Counted from the stretch's first letter, positions 34,060 to 43,102 are shown. The stretch is 64,000 nt of DNA from Halosegnis marinus (GCF_029338355.1 NZ_CP119802.1:1922001-1986000), one strand, 5' to 3'. A program made the numbers and translations. The notes: generated by a model not told the origin, from the sequence alone.

Positions 34060-34911
34060 TCAGAGGTAGTCGCCGACGAGCAGCTCCACGCGCTCGCGGA
34101 CGTCCTCGGGGATGGCCTCCGTCGGCGTGTTGACGCTCCCCTCGACGGCGTGGCCGCAGTCGCACTCGCGGGCCTCGGGCATGTTCTCGACGGCCCGGCG
34201 AACGGTGGACTTGATGAACTCCTCGTTGGCCGCGGCGTTGTCGAGCACCTCCTGGAGGGTGACCTCGCTCTCCTCCTTCCAGACGTCGTAGTCGGTGACG
34301 CCGGCGACGGTCGCGTAGCAGAGTTCGGCCTCGCGGGCGAGCTTCGCCTCCGGTATCGCCGTCATCCCGATTATCTCGAAGCCCGACGCGCGGAAGTGCT
34401 CGGACTCGGCCTTCGTGGAGTACTGCGGCCCCTCGATGCAGACGTAAGTGCCGTCCTCGTGGACCTCGGCGTCGGAGGCCTCGCGGGCGCTCTCGGCGAG
34501 GTGCGACTTCATGTGCGGGCAGTACGGCTCCGCGAAGGGCATGTGAACGACACAGCCCTCGTCGAAGAACGTGTACTCCCGCTTCCGGGTGCGGTCGAAT
34601 ATCTGGTCGGGGACGACGAGCGTGCGCGGCGGGAGGTCCTCGCGGAGCGACCCGACGGCGTTCGACGCCAGCACGCGCTCGACGCCCAGTTCCTTCAGCG
34701 CGTAGATGTTCGCGCGGTACGGCGCCGTGGTCGGGGAGTACTGGTGGTCGCGGCCGTGGCGAGGGAGAAAGGCCACCCCCGTCCCGTCGGGCATCGCGCC
34801 CACGGTCACGGGCGCGGCCGGGTCGCCGTACGGCGTCGTCACGTCGTGTTCCTCGGTGTCCTCCAGCGGGAGCGAGTCGTAGATGCCGGACCCGCCGATG
34901 AAGCCTATCAT
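34060..34911 (-). CDS. mtnP: S-methyl-5'-thioadenosine phosphorylase
   Basis: 283 residues. IGFIGGSGIYDSL at the N-terminus, FLPRHGRDHQYSP with the phosphate-binding Arg-His, SNAVGSL, IEGPQYSTKAESE (typical of MTA phosphorylase, where Ser/Thr marks MTAP rather than PNP) and GMTAIPEAKLARE. It cleaves methylthioadenosine with phosphate to adenine and methylthioribose-1-phosphate for methionine salvage. The ATG at 34911 fits the family start; an upstream in-frame extension is spurious. Confidence 0.95.
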   Translation of the reverse strand: MIGFIGGSGIYDSLPLEDTEEHDVTTPYGDPAAPVTVGAMPDGTGVAFLPRHGRDHQYSPTTAPYRANIYALKELGVERVLASNAVGSLREDLPPRTLVVPDQIFDRTRKREYTFFDEGCVVHMPFAEPYCPHMKSHLAESAREASDAEVHEDGTYVCIEGPQYSTKAESEHFRASGFEIIGMTAIPEAKLAREAELCYATVAGVTDYDVWKEESEVTLQEVLDNAAANEEFIKSTVRRAVENMPEARECDCGHAVEGSVNTPTEAIPEDVRERVELLVGDYL

Positions 34912-35001
34912 GGCCGCGCTTCGCCGCGGCCCGAGGAAAACCCACCGAACCGGCACGCCCCCGCCGAAACCCCGAAGCCGCGTCGGCCCCTTCTCTCCGC
35001 C

Positions 35002-35700
35002 GTGACCGCCGACCCCGTCGCCGCCTCCGCCGACTGGCTCCGGGCCGTCCGCCGGGGCGGAACGGGTCGCGAACACGAGACGGCCCTGCGCGACTGGCCC
35101 CGCGGCGACCTGCGCGCGGCGCTCGACACGGACGATGCCCGTCTCGCCCTGTGGACGAACGTGTACAACGCCGCGGCCCAGTCGGTGCTGGCAGCCAGTC
35201 CCGAGGCGTACAGCGAGGGGCGCTCCGCCTTCTTCGGCGCGCCGATAGTGACGGTCGCGGGCCGGGACCTCTCGCTCGACGACGTGGAACACGGGCTGCT
35301 CCGTCGCTCGCACCCGAAGTGGACGCTCGGCTACGTCGCGAACCCCGTCGCCGGCGCGTACGAGCGGGCCTTCCGCGTCCGCGAGCGCGACCCGCGGGTC
35401 CACTTCGCGCTCAACTGCGGCGCGGCCGCGTGTCCTCCCGTCGCGGCGTACACCCGCGACGGCATCGACGCCGAACTCGACGCCGCGACCGCCTCGTACC
35501 TCGACACGGAGGTCGAGTACGATGCCGAGGGCGACGTGGCGCGCGTCCCGCGCCTCATGCTGTGGTTCCGCGGCGACTTCGGCGGCCGCGACGGGATACT
35601 CGCCATGCTCCGGGAGTTCGACGCGATACCCGCGGGCGCGAGTCCGCGCCTCCGCTACCGGGCGTACGACTGGTCGCTCGACGCGGGGAACTGGGGCTAG
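35002..35700 (+). CDS. DUF547 domain protein
   Basis: 232 residues, GTG start (VTADPVAASADWLRAV). The DUF547 core is recognisable: LALWTNVYNAAAQ, ILRRSHPKW-like segment and VHFALNCGAAACPPV, with a conserved Cys-containing loop. Function unknown; bacterial relatives are often periplasmic, but no signal peptide is seen here. The stop overlaps the convergent UbiA gene stop by four bases. Confidence 0.82.
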   Translation: MTADPVAASADWLRAVRRGGTGREHETALRDWPRGDLRAALDTDDARLALWTNVYNAAAQSVLAASPEAYSEGRSAFFGAPIVTVAGRDLSLDDVEHGLLRRSHPKWTLGYVANPVAGAYERAFRVRERDPRVHFALNCGAAACPPVAAYTRDGIDAELDAATASYLDTEVEYDAEGDVARVPRLMLWFRGDFGGRDGILAMLREFDAIPAGASPRLRYRAYDWSLDAGNWG

Positions 35701-36569
35701 CCGACCCACAGCCACGCCGCGGTCTGTGCGACGGCGAGGACCACCATCGCCGCGACCGTCGGGAACGGCCGGCCGGGGAACGTCGCCGCGCCCCAGAGCA
35801 GGAGCGGCGCGGCCGACAGCGACGCCAGCGCCACCGTCGTCGGGACGGCCCCGCCCGCGAGCAGTAACAGACTCACGGCGGCGAGCAGGGCGACGAGGAG
35901 GTAGAGCCGCCGGATGCCCGCCGCCGAGAGCCGCACGGCGAGGGTGTCCTTCCCGACGGCCGCGTCCGCGCGCCGGTCGGGCCACTGCGTCGCGAGGAGG
36001 TTACAGAACACGACGAGCGCGAACGGGAGGACGGCGAGCGCGACGGCCGTGTCCGGGGAGGCAACGACGGCCGCGCCGTACAGCGGGAGGACGAGGCCGC
36101 CGAGCAGGCTGTTGTCGAGTTCGCCGAGGCCGCGCCGCGAGAGCGAGAGCGGCCCGACGCTGTACTGCCAGCCCAGCACCGCGATGCCGACGAGCAACGC
36201 GAGCGCGACGGGCGAGAGCGGTCCCGCGAGCCACCCGGCCGCCGCCGCGCCGACCCCGGCCGCGAGCGCGACGGCCCCCGCCCGGAGCAGGAACTCGCGG
36301 GGGAGGCCGGTGGCTTCGAGCGCGCCCGACCCGCCGGAGACGGGGGTTCTGTCGGTGAGCCGGTCCGTCTCGTGGTCGGCGTACTCGTTCGCGTAGTGGA
36401 CGCTGACCGCGACCGGGAGCAGGACGAGCAGGCCGACGGCGGTCTCGGCCGGCGCGACGGTCGCCTCCATGCCGCGGGCGACGGCGACCCCGAGCGCGTA
36501 GACGGCGGCGATGAGGAGCAGTTGGGAGGGTCGGCTCGCGGCCCACAGCGCCCGGACGCGGCGGTTCAC
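35697..36569 (-). CDS. UbiA-family prenyltransferase (MenA-like)
   Basis: 290 residues with about eight or nine membrane segments. The first Asp-rich motif is NEYADHETDRLTD (about 61-73) and the second is DRRADAAVGKDTLAVRL (about 198-215), as in UbiA/MenA enzymes that attach a prenyl chain to an aromatic or quinone head group. It may act in menaquinone or another isoprenoid-lipid pathway; the acceptor cannot be read. It follows the phosphoribosyltransferase gene after 16 bases on the same strand. Confidence 0.88.
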   Translation of the reverse strand: MNRRVRALWAASRPSQLLLIAAVYALGVAVARGMEATVAPAETAVGLLVLLPVAVSVHYANEYADHETDRLTDRTPVSGGSGALEATGLPREFLLRAGAVALAAGVGAAAAGWLAGPLSPVALALLVGIAVLGWQYSVGPLSLSRRGLGELDNSLLGGLVLPLYGAAVVASPDTAVALAVLPFALVVFCNLLATQWPDRRADAAVGKDTLAVRLSAAGIRRLYLLVALLAAVSLLLLAGGAVPTTVALASLSAAPLLLWGAATFPGRPFPTVAAMVVLAVAQTAAWLWVG

Positions 36570-36585
36570 CGTCGGTTCGGGGGCG

Positions 36586-37278
36586 TCACGCGAGCCGCCA
36601 CTCGCCGTGGCCCGCGGGCTCGACGACCTCGCGGCGCTCCATCTCCGAGAGCACCTCGCCGAGGCGGCCGGGCTGGGCTATCTCCATCTCGATGCGCTCC
36701 ACCTCGTGGAACCGCGCGAGCGCGTCGCGGATGTCGCCGCGGGTGAACGTGTCGGCCTCGGCCTTCTCCATCACGCCCGAGGTGAGGTCTATCATGTCCT
36801 CGATGAAGTTCCACGGGTAGACGATCCACGCCCACTCGTCGAGTTCCTCGCCGACGTAGTCCGGCTCGAACTCGCTCGTTCCCAGCAACTGGAGCGTCGC
36901 GGTGCGGACCTCGCCCGGGTTCCGGTCGGTGACGTACTCGTGGGCGCGGCTGATGCTCCCGCCGGTGTCGGCGATGTCGTCGATGACGAGCACGTCCTTC
37001 CCCTCGACGCTCCCCTCGGGCATCGGGTAGCGGACCTGTGCGCCCTCGCTCTTCTGTGCCGTGCCGACGTAGTGTTCCATCTTCAGGCTCGTGAGGTCGT
37101 CCAGCCCGAGGAAGTCACAGAGACACCGCCCGGCGAACCAGCCGCCACGGGCCAGCGCCACGACCACGTCCGGCTCGAAGTCGGCGGCCTTCACCTGGTT
37201 CGAGACGCCCCGGCAGAGGTCGTAGATGTAGTCCCAGTTCGTCACCGTACACTTGAAATCGTCCGGGAGGTCGCTCAT
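36586..37278 (-). CDS. purine-type phosphoribosyltransferase with C-terminal helical domain
   Basis: 230 residues. The PRPP-binding loop VLVIDDIADTGGS (about 95-107) and the PDVVVALARGGWFAGR motif define a type I phosphoribosyltransferase similar to xanthine/hypoxanthine-guanine salvage enzymes. The last 60 residues (DIRDALARFHEVERIEMEIA and LGEVLSEMERREVVEPAG) look like a winged-helix unit, as in haloarchaeal homologues. Substrate not certain. TATA-like CCTTTAACC lies 24-32 bases before the ATG. Confidence 0.88.
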   Translation of the reverse strand: MSDLPDDFKCTVTNWDYIYDLCRGVSNQVKAADFEPDVVVALARGGWFAGRCLCDFLGLDDLTSLKMEHYVGTAQKSEGAQVRYPMPEGSVEGKDVLVIDDIADTGGSISRAHEYVTDRNPGEVRTATLQLLGTSEFEPDYVGEELDEWAWIVYPWNFIEDMIDLTSGVMEKAEADTFTRGDIRDALARFHEVERIEMEIAQPGRLGEVLSEMERREVVEPAGHGEWRLA

Positions 37279-37301
37279 ACCCCGGCGTCGGGTCCGAGCG
37301 G

Positions 37302-37335
37302 GGTTAAAGGGTGTTCGTTCGCCGCGGCGCTTTAG
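37302..37335. promoter_or_regulatory. two divergent TATA-like boxes
   Basis: CCTTTAACC on the minus strand (37302-37310) serves the phosphoribosyltransferase, and CTTTAG on the plus strand (37330-37335) serves the deaminase at 37359. Both sit 24-32 bases from their ATG, so both transcripts are probably leaderless. Confidence 0.5.
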
Positions 37336-37358
37336 CCCCCGGCGGCCGAGGCCGGGGT

Positions 37359-37823
37359 ATGGACCTCGACGCGCTCGACCACGAGCGGTACATGACCCGC
37401 GCGCTCGACCTCGCCCGGGAGGCCGCCGACCGCGGCGACGAGCCGTTCGGCTCGCTGCTCGTCCGCGACGGCGAGGTGGTGATGGAGGAGCGCAACGCCG
37501 TCAACACGGCCGACGACCTCCGGCGCCACCCGGAACTCACGCTGGCGAAGCGGGCCGCGAGCGAGTTCACCCGCGAGGAGTGTCGCGAGACGGTGATGTA
37601 CACCAGCACGGAGCCGTGTGCGATGTGCTCGGGCGGCATCTACATCGCGAAACTGGCCGGGGTCGTGTACTCCGTGTCCGCCGAACACGCGGCGGAGGTG
37701 GCGGGCAACGACCTCGTGGTGCCGTCGGCGGAGATATTCGACCGCGGGAGCGCCGACGTGCGGACCGTCGGTCCCGTCCTGCCCGACGAGGGCGAGCGGG
37801 TCCACCGCGACTGCTGGGGCTAG
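37359..37823 (+). CDS. nucleoside/base deaminase (cytidine deaminase fold)
   Basis: 154 residues. Zinc site HPELTLAKRA (catalytic HxE with Pro at the middle) and TEPCAMCSGGIYIAK (PCxxC), as in guanine deaminase/tRNA-adenosine and CMP-type deaminases. The N-terminal MTRALDLAREAADRGDEPFGSLLV is characteristic of this branch. Substrate undetermined, likely a purine or pyrimidine base or nucleoside in salvage, which fits the adjacent phosphoribosyltransferase. The stop overlaps the convergent histidine kinase gene. Confidence 0.88.
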   Translation: MDLDALDHERYMTRALDLAREAADRGDEPFGSLLVRDGEVVMEERNAVNTADDLRRHPELTLAKRAASEFTREECRETVMYTSTEPCAMCSGGIYIAKLAGVVYSVSAEHAAEVAGNDLVVPSAEIFDRGSADVRTVGPVLPDEGERVHRDCWG

Positions 37824-39628
37824 TCGACGTCGAGCGCGGCCGGTCGCCCGGACGAGTCGGCGGCGGCGGCGGGCAGTTCGACCGTGACCGCGGCACCGTC
37901 GGCCCCGTCGGTGACCACCCGTCCCCCCGCGGCCGTGACGAGCCAGTTCGCCAGCCAGAGGCCGAGGCCCTGCCCGTGTCGGAGGGCCGTCTCGTTCCCG
38001 GAGGTGAGCACGTCGCGCTCCATCTCCGGGAGCCCGCCGCCCGAGTCCACGACGTCGATGAAGACGGTGTCGCCGTCGCGCCGCACGTCGAACCGGAGGG
38101 GGCCGTCGGTGTGTTCGAGGCCGTTCTCGCCGAGTTCGCGGAGCGCCCGCTCCACGTCCGACGTGGCCAGCGCGCTCGCCTTCCCGCCCGTGACCTCGAC
38201 GGTGCGGTCCGGGAACGCCTCGCGGAGCGACTCGGCGGCGCCCGCCGCGAGCGCGGAGACCTCGACCGGGTGGGGGTCGATATCGCGGGCGGCCACGGTG
38301 TCGAGCTCGCGCGCCTTCTCGCCGGTCTCGGCGAGCGAGGACGCGGTCTCCTCGATGGTCCCGGCGACGTCCGCCTCCCGACCGTCGAGGGACCCGGCCA
38401 GCAGGTCGGCGTGGCCCGCGATGACGGTGAGGTCGTTGCTGAGGTTGTGTCTGAGGACGCGGTTCATCACGGAGAACAGCGTCTCGCGGCTCCGGTGTTC
38501 CGTCACGTCGCGGTGGAACCCGACGTAGTGGGTCACCCCCCCGTCGTCGTCGCGCACCGGGGCGAGGCTCACCCGGTCCCAGTACGGCGTCCCGTCCGCC
38601 CGGTAGTTCAGCACGTCCACTTCGGCCCGCTCCCCCGCGGCCATCGCCGCCTCCAGCCGCTCGACCGTCTCCTCGTCGGTGTCGGGTCCCCGGAGGAAGG
38701 CGCCGAACGACCCGAGCACCCGGTCGCGGTCGTAGCCGGTCATCTCGAGGAACGCGTCGTTGGCGTAGCGGGTCGGCCAGCCGCCGTCGTCGTCGCGGCG
38801 CGCGATGGTGATGCCGACGTTCGCGGCCGCGAGCGCCCGGTCCTTCACCCGGAGTTCCCGCACGCGCCGCTTCCGCTCGTCGATGTCGCGCACGACCGCG
38901 AGCACGCGCTCTTCGCCGCCGATGACGGCCGGCCGGAGGCTCACCTCCGCCCAGTACCGCTCCCCGTCCGGACGCTCGTTCCGCCACTCGAACGTGACGC
39001 CGTCCTCGGCGAGCGCCCGGTCGATGTACTCGCGGGCGCGCTCGTCGGTGTATCCCTCCTCCGCGACGGAGAACGTGCCGGGGCTCATCCCGATCAGTTC
39101 CTCGACGGGGTAGCCGTACAGTTCGGCCGCGCGCTCGTTCGCGTCGAGTATCTCCGTGCCGTCGGCCGCGTGGACCAGCACGGCGTCGTTGACGCCCTCG
39201 AACACCTCCCGGTAGCTCCGGCGGTTGTGCGCGCGCTCGCGGTTGCGCGCCGCCCGTCGCCGGTCGAAGTGGACGACGACCGCGCCCGCGGCGGCCCCGA
39301 CGGCCACGGTCCCGAGTACCTCGAACGGGAGCGTCACGGCCCCGAGCGCGAGCGAGACGGTGTACGACCAGACGACGTCCACGGCCGCCGCGCCGACGAG
39401 CACACACAGCCAGCCGATGGACCGCCAGGAGCGGTGGTCCGTGGCCCACCTGCGCTGGTAGACGCCGGCGACGACGAGGCCGCCCCCGACCACGAGCGAG
39501 AGCGCACCTTGCGCGAGCGAGGAGGCGAGCGGGTCCGGGTCCCCCACGGCGAACCCTATCGTCACGCCCACGAGCACTGCGCCGCTCCCGGCGAGGACGA
39601 GCGAGTACGGCGGCGGGTCGCGGACCAT
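37820..39628 (-). CDS. PAS sensor histidine kinase with a LOV-like but Cys-less domain
   Basis: 602 residues: three or four membrane helices (about 8-115), PAS1 (about 138-245), PAS2 (about 255-375) and a histidine kinase core. H394 lies in LRHNLSND, the N-box is ELGENGLEHT and the G-box is GQGLGLW. PAS2 has GSFGAFLRGPDTD at 306-318, aligned with the LOV flavin motif GRNCRFLQGP-TD, but the adduct-forming Cys is Gly309. Haloarchaeal kinases of this type sense redox or light and signal to response regulators; no regulator gene adjoins. A minus-strand TTTAAT is 29-34 bases upstream of the ATG. Confidence 0.9.
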   Translation of the reverse strand: MVRDPPPYSLVLAGSGAVLVGVTIGFAVGDPDPLASSLAQGALSLVVGGGLVVAGVYQRRWATDHRSWRSIGWLCVLVGAAAVDVVWSYTVSLALGAVTLPFEVLGTVAVGAAAGAVVVHFDRRRAARNRERAHNRRSYREVFEGVNDAVLVHAADGTEILDANERAAELYGYPVEELIGMSPGTFSVAEEGYTDERAREYIDRALAEDGVTFEWRNERPDGERYWAEVSLRPAVIGGEERVLAVVRDIDERKRRVRELRVKDRALAAANVGITIARRDDDGGWPTRYANDAFLEMTGYDRDRVLGSFGAFLRGPDTDEETVERLEAAMAAGERAEVDVLNYRADGTPYWDRVSLAPVRDDDGGVTHYVGFHRDVTEHRSRETLFSVMNRVLRHNLSNDLTVIAGHADLLAGSLDGREADVAGTIEETASSLAETGEKARELDTVAARDIDPHPVEVSALAAGAAESLREAFPDRTVEVTGGKASALATSDVERALRELGENGLEHTDGPLRFDVRRDGDTVFIDVVDSGGGLPEMERDVLTSGNETALRHGQGLGLWLANWLVTAAGGRVVTDGADGAAVTVELPAAAADSSGRPAALDVD

Positions 39629-39656
39629 TGCTTCGCGGGGAGTTCGATTCTACGGA

Positions 39657-39662
39657 ATTAAA
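39657..39662 (-). promoter_or_regulatory. TATA-like box of the histidine kinase gene
   Basis: TTTAAT on the minus strand, 29-34 bases before the start at 39628. The gap to the divergent PhzF gene is 89 bases, and no clear TATA for that gene is visible. Confidence 0.45.
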
Positions 39663-39717
39663 TCTACGGGCTCCGACACGGCGACACCCTTTCGGTACCC
39701 GGCGCCGCAGTGGCCCC

Positions 39718-40641
39718 ATGGAGACACGCCGCGCCCTCCTCGTCGACGCGTTCGCCGACGAGCCGCTGCACGGGAACGCTGCCGGGGTCGTCCCGAACGC
39801 CGACGGCCTGAGCGACGAACAGATGGCGGCGATAGCGCGGGAACTCGGCGCGTCCGAGACGGCGTTCCTGCTGTCGAGCGACGAGGCCGACCGCCGACTC
39901 CGCTACTTCTCGCCGACGACCGAGGTGGACCTCTGTGGACACGCCACGGTCGCGAGCCACGTCGTCCTCGCGGAGATGGGAATCGAGGCGGCCGAAATCG
40001 CCGCCGGCGACTACACCGTCGAGACGAACGTGGGCGTCCTCGACGTGGAGGTCGACGGCGAGACGGTGTGGATGACGCAGAACGCCCCGGAGATACGCGA
40101 ACTCGACCTCGACTACGAACCGGTCGCGGCGGCGCTCGGCGTCCGCGAGACGGCGCTGTCCGGGCTGGGCGCGGACCTGCCGCTCGCTCGCGCCTCGACG
40201 GGCCTCCCCTTCCTGATGGTCCCCGTCGAGTACCTCTCGGACCTGAGCGGGATGGCCCCCGACACGGACGCGATAGCGGCGCTCGCGGACGAACACGACT
40301 GTGCCGGCCTCTACGCATTCACGTTCGACACCCTGGAGTCGGAGTCCACGCTGCACGGCCGGTGTTTCGTCCCCGGGCTGGGTATCGACGAGGACCCCGT
40401 GACGGGGACGGCCTCGGGCGCCTGCGGCGCGTACCTCGACCGCTTCGGGGCGTTCGACCCGACCCCGGAGGTGATGACCTTCGAGCAGGGCCACTTCCTC
40501 GACCGCGACGGCCTCGTCCGCGTGGCGGCGAGCCGAGCGACCACCGAGGGCGTCGTCCGCGTGGGCGGCACCGCCTCGGTCGCGCTCGACGGGGAGGTCG
40601 CAATCCCCGACTTCGAGTCGGACGACATCGTCGAGGCCTGA
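39718..40641 (+). CDS. PhzF family isomerase/epimerase-like protein
   Basis: 307 residues. LVDAFADEPLHGNAAGVV at the N-terminus, ASETAFLL with the catalytic Glu region, FSPTTEVDLCGHATVASH, and the C-terminal half repeat DPVTGTASGACGAYL. These are the two-fold symmetric diaminopimelate-epimerase-like motifs of PhzF proteins. The substrate is unknown; most archaeal PhzF proteins are uncharacterised isomerases. The ATG at 39718 is chosen because METRRALLVDAFA aligns with the family start; a longer frame is unlikely. Confidence 0.9.
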   Translation: METRRALLVDAFADEPLHGNAAGVVPNADGLSDEQMAAIARELGASETAFLLSSDEADRRLRYFSPTTEVDLCGHATVASHVVLAEMGIEAAEIAAGDYTVETNVGVLDVEVDGETVWMTQNAPEIRELDLDYEPVAAALGVRETALSGLGADLPLARASTGLPFLMVPVEYLSDLSGMAPDTDAIAALADEHDCAGLYAFTFDTLESESTLHGRCFVPGLGIDEDPVTGTASGACGAYLDRFGAFDPTPEVMTFEQGHFLDRDGLVRVAASRATTEGVVRVGGTASVALDGEVAIPDFESDDIVEA

Positions 40642-40686
40642 GGGGGCCGTTCAGGCGGGTCAGCGCCGGGGCGACCCCCTGTGGAC

Positions 40687-40702
40687 GACTCGCGTGCGAG
40701 TG
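40687..40702. promoter_or_regulatory. TrmB-like binding site upstream of ppsA
   Basis: GACT, seven bases (CGCGTGC), then GAGTG, close to the reported haloarchaeal TrmB consensus TACT-N7/8-GAGTA and differing only at the first and last base. It sits inside a larger near-palindrome (GGAC...GTCC). It lies about 38-53 bases upstream of the presumed TATA, a position that favours activation in the sugar-regulated TrmB model. Confidence 0.5.
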
Positions 40703-40751
40703 TCCGGTGTTCGCCGCGATAGGCCCCGCATCCGAACGACCTAAGGTGTGA

Positions 40752-40765
40752 GGCGGAAAACCGCC
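40752..40765. promoter_or_regulatory. GGCGG-AAAA-CCGCC hairpin just before ppsA
   Basis: A perfect 5-base-pair hairpin with an AAAA loop ends five bases before the ppsA ATG. It lies where the transcription start or leader should be, and a weak TATA-like CCTAAG is at 40740-40745. It could act in RNA or as a protein site. Confidence 0.4.
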
Positions 40766-40770
40766 GTGTA

Positions 40771-43053
40771 ATGACACAGCGCGCGGAGGGACCCGTACTG
40801 TGGCTCGACGATATCGGGTCGGACGACCTCGGGGCCGTCGGCGGCAAGGGCGCGTCGCTCGGCGAGATGACGGGTGCGGGACTTCCGGTGCCGCCCGGGT
40901 TCGTCGTCACGGCGGGGAGCTACCGCACGTTCATCGAGGAGACCGGCATCGCCGAGGATCTGTTCGAGGCGGTGGCGGTCGACACCGACGACTCGGCCGC
41001 CCTCGCCCGCGCCGAGGCGCGCGCCGAGGAACTCATCCTCGGCACGGAGATGCCCGAGGAGATGCGGCAGGGCATCGTCGACGCGTACGCCGACCTCGAC
41101 GACGGCAACGCCTTCGTCGCCGTCCGCTCCTCCGCCACCGCGGAGGACCTGCCCGACGCCTCCTTCGCGGGGCAACAGGAGACGTTCCTCAACGTGCAGG
41201 GCGAGGCGCTCGTCGAGCGCATCAAGGAGTGCTGGGCCTCGCTGTTCACCCAGCGCGCCATCTACTACCGCGGCGAGCAGGGATTCGACGACCGGAACGT
41301 GGACATCGCCGTCGTCGTCCAGCGGATGGTCGACGCCGACAAGTCCGGCGTGATGTTCACCTCCCACCCCTCGACGGGCGAGCCGAAGATCATCATCGAG
41401 GCCGCGTGGGGGCTCGGCGAGGCCGTCGTCTCCGGCTCCGTCTCCCCCGACAACTACGTCGTGGACCGCGAGACGGGCGAGACCGTCGAGACCACCGTCG
41501 CGGAGAAGAAGGTGATGATGGAGAAGGACGCCGAGACGGGCGAGACCGTCGAGCGCGAGGTTCCCGAGGACAAGCGCGAGGCGGTCGTCCTCGACGACGA
41601 CGAGATCGCGAAGCTCGTCGAACTCGGCCGCCGTGCCGAGGAGCACTACGACGCCCCGCAGGACGTCGAGTGGGCCATCGTCGGCGACGACGTGTACATG
41701 CTCCAGTCGCGGCCCATCACGACCATCTCGGAGTCGTCCGCGGAGGCCGCGACGGCCGACGGCGGCGACGACGAGGGTGAGGTGCTCGTGCGCGGGCTCG
41801 GCGCGTCGCCCGGCGTCGCCGCCGGCCCCGTCCGCATCGTCCGCAAGCTCGACCAGCTCGACAAGGTCGGGGAGGGCGACGTCATCGTCACCGAGATGAC
41901 GACCCCCGACATGGTGCCGGCGATGAAGCGCGCCTCCGGTATCGTCACCGACGAGGGCGGGATGACCTCCCACGCCGCCATCGTCTCCCGGGAACTCGGC
42001 GTCCCCGCCGTCGTCGGCGCGGGCACCGCGACCGAGGCGCTCTCGGACGGCCAGGAGATAACCATCGACGGCGACAAGGGCACCGTCGTCGCCGGCCTCC
42101 GCGAGAAGGAGGCGAAGACCGAGGAGGAGGACCACGCCGACGTGCGCCCGCAGAACCCCGTCAAGCCGATGACAGCGACCGAGGTGAAGGTGAACGTCTC
42201 CATCCCCGAGGCCGCCCACCGCGCCGCACAGACCGGCGCCGACGGCGTCGGCCTCCTGCGGATGGAGCACATGATACTCTCGACGAACAAGACGCCCGAG
42301 CGCTACATCGCCGACCACGGCGAGGAGGCGTACGTCGAGGAGATCGTCGAGGGCGTGCGCGGCGTCGCCGACGAGTTCTACCCGCGGCCGGTCCGCGTGC
42401 GCACGCTCGACGCGCCGACCGACGAGTTCCGACAGCTGGAGGGCGGCGGCGACGAGCCGAAGGAGCACAACCCGATGCTCGGCTACCGGGGCATCCGACG
42501 CTCGCTCGACCGGCCGGACACGTTCGCCCACGAACTGGAGGCGTTCCGCCGCCTGTTCGAGATGGGCTACGACAACGTCGAGGTGATGTTCCCGCTCGTC
42601 AACGACGCGGAGGACGTCATCCGCGCCCGGAACCTGCTGGAGGACGCGGGCGTCGACCCCGAGAAGCGCCGCTGGGGCGTGATGATAGAGACGCCCGCCT
42701 CGGCGCTCACCGTCGAGTCGATGTGCGAGGCCGGTATCGACTTCGCCTCCTTCGGGACGAACGACCTGACGCAGTACACGCTCGCGGTGGACCGCAACAA
42801 CGAGAACGTCGCGGACCGCTTCGACGAACTCCACCCCGGCGTGCTCGCGCTCATCGGCGAGGTCATCGAGACGTGCCGCGAGCACGACGTGGCGACGAGC
42901 ATCTGCGGGCAGGCCGGCTCGAAGCCCGAGATGGTCCGGTTCCTCGTCAACGAGGGCGTCTCCTCCATCTCCGCGAACATCGACGCCGTACGCGACGTGC
43001 AACACGAGGTCAAGCGCGTCGAGCAGAAACTGCTGCTCGACTCCGTTCGCTGA
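40771..43053 (+). CDS. ppsA: phosphoenolpyruvate synthase
   Basis: 760 residues. N-terminal ATP-grasp part (VGGKGASLGEM, FVAVRSSATAEDLPDASFAGQQ), phosphohistidine swivel GGMTSHAAIVSRELG with the active His near 401, and a PEP-binding TIM barrel ending FASFGTNDLTQYTLAVDRN and SICGQAGSKPEM with Cys near 712. It makes PEP from pyruvate with ATP for gluconeogenesis. A TrmB-like site and a small hairpin precede it. The acidic linker near 250 (TGETVEREVPEDKREAVV) is typical of the haloarchaeal form. Confidence 0.98.
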   Translation: MTQRAEGPVLWLDDIGSDDLGAVGGKGASLGEMTGAGLPVPPGFVVTAGSYRTFIEETGIAEDLFEAVAVDTDDSAALARAEARAEELILGTEMPEEMRQGIVDAYADLDDGNAFVAVRSSATAEDLPDASFAGQQETFLNVQGEALVERIKECWASLFTQRAIYYRGEQGFDDRNVDIAVVVQRMVDADKSGVMFTSHPSTGEPKIIIEAAWGLGEAVVSGSVSPDNYVVDRETGETVETTVAEKKVMMEKDAETGETVEREVPEDKREAVVLDDDEIAKLVELGRRAEEHYDAPQDVEWAIVGDDVYMLQSRPITTISESSAEAATADGGDDEGEVLVRGLGASPGVAAGPVRIVRKLDQLDKVGEGDVIVTEMTTPDMVPAMKRASGIVTDEGGMTSHAAIVSRELGVPAVVGAGTATEALSDGQEITIDGDKGTVVAGLREKEAKTEEEDHADVRPQNPVKPMTATEVKVNVSIPEAAHRAAQTGADGVGLLRMEHMILSTNKTPERYIADHGEEAYVEEIVEGVRGVADEFYPRPVRVRTLDAPTDEFRQLEGGGDEPKEHNPMLGYRGIRRSLDRPDTFAHELEAFRRLFEMGYDNVEVMFPLVNDAEDVIRARNLLEDAGVDPEKRRWGVMIETPASALTVESMCEAGIDFASFGTNDLTQYTLAVDRNNENVADRFDELHPGVLALIGEVIETCREHDVATSICGQAGSKPEMVRFLVNEGVSSISANIDAVRDVQHEVKRVEQKLLLDSVR

Positions 43054-43070
43054 GGTCCGCTCCTCGTTCT

Positions 43071-43102
43071 CGTCGTTCCTCCCGCCCGTCGTTCCTTCTG
43101 CC
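43071..43102. repeat. two tandem 16-base repeats
   Basis: CGTCGTTCCTCCCGCC and CGTCGTTCCTTCTGCC, differing by two C/T changes, in a pyrimidine-rich tract 18 bases after the ppsA stop. Possibly part of its termination region; otherwise nothing is seen in this 115-base gap. Confidence 0.5.
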
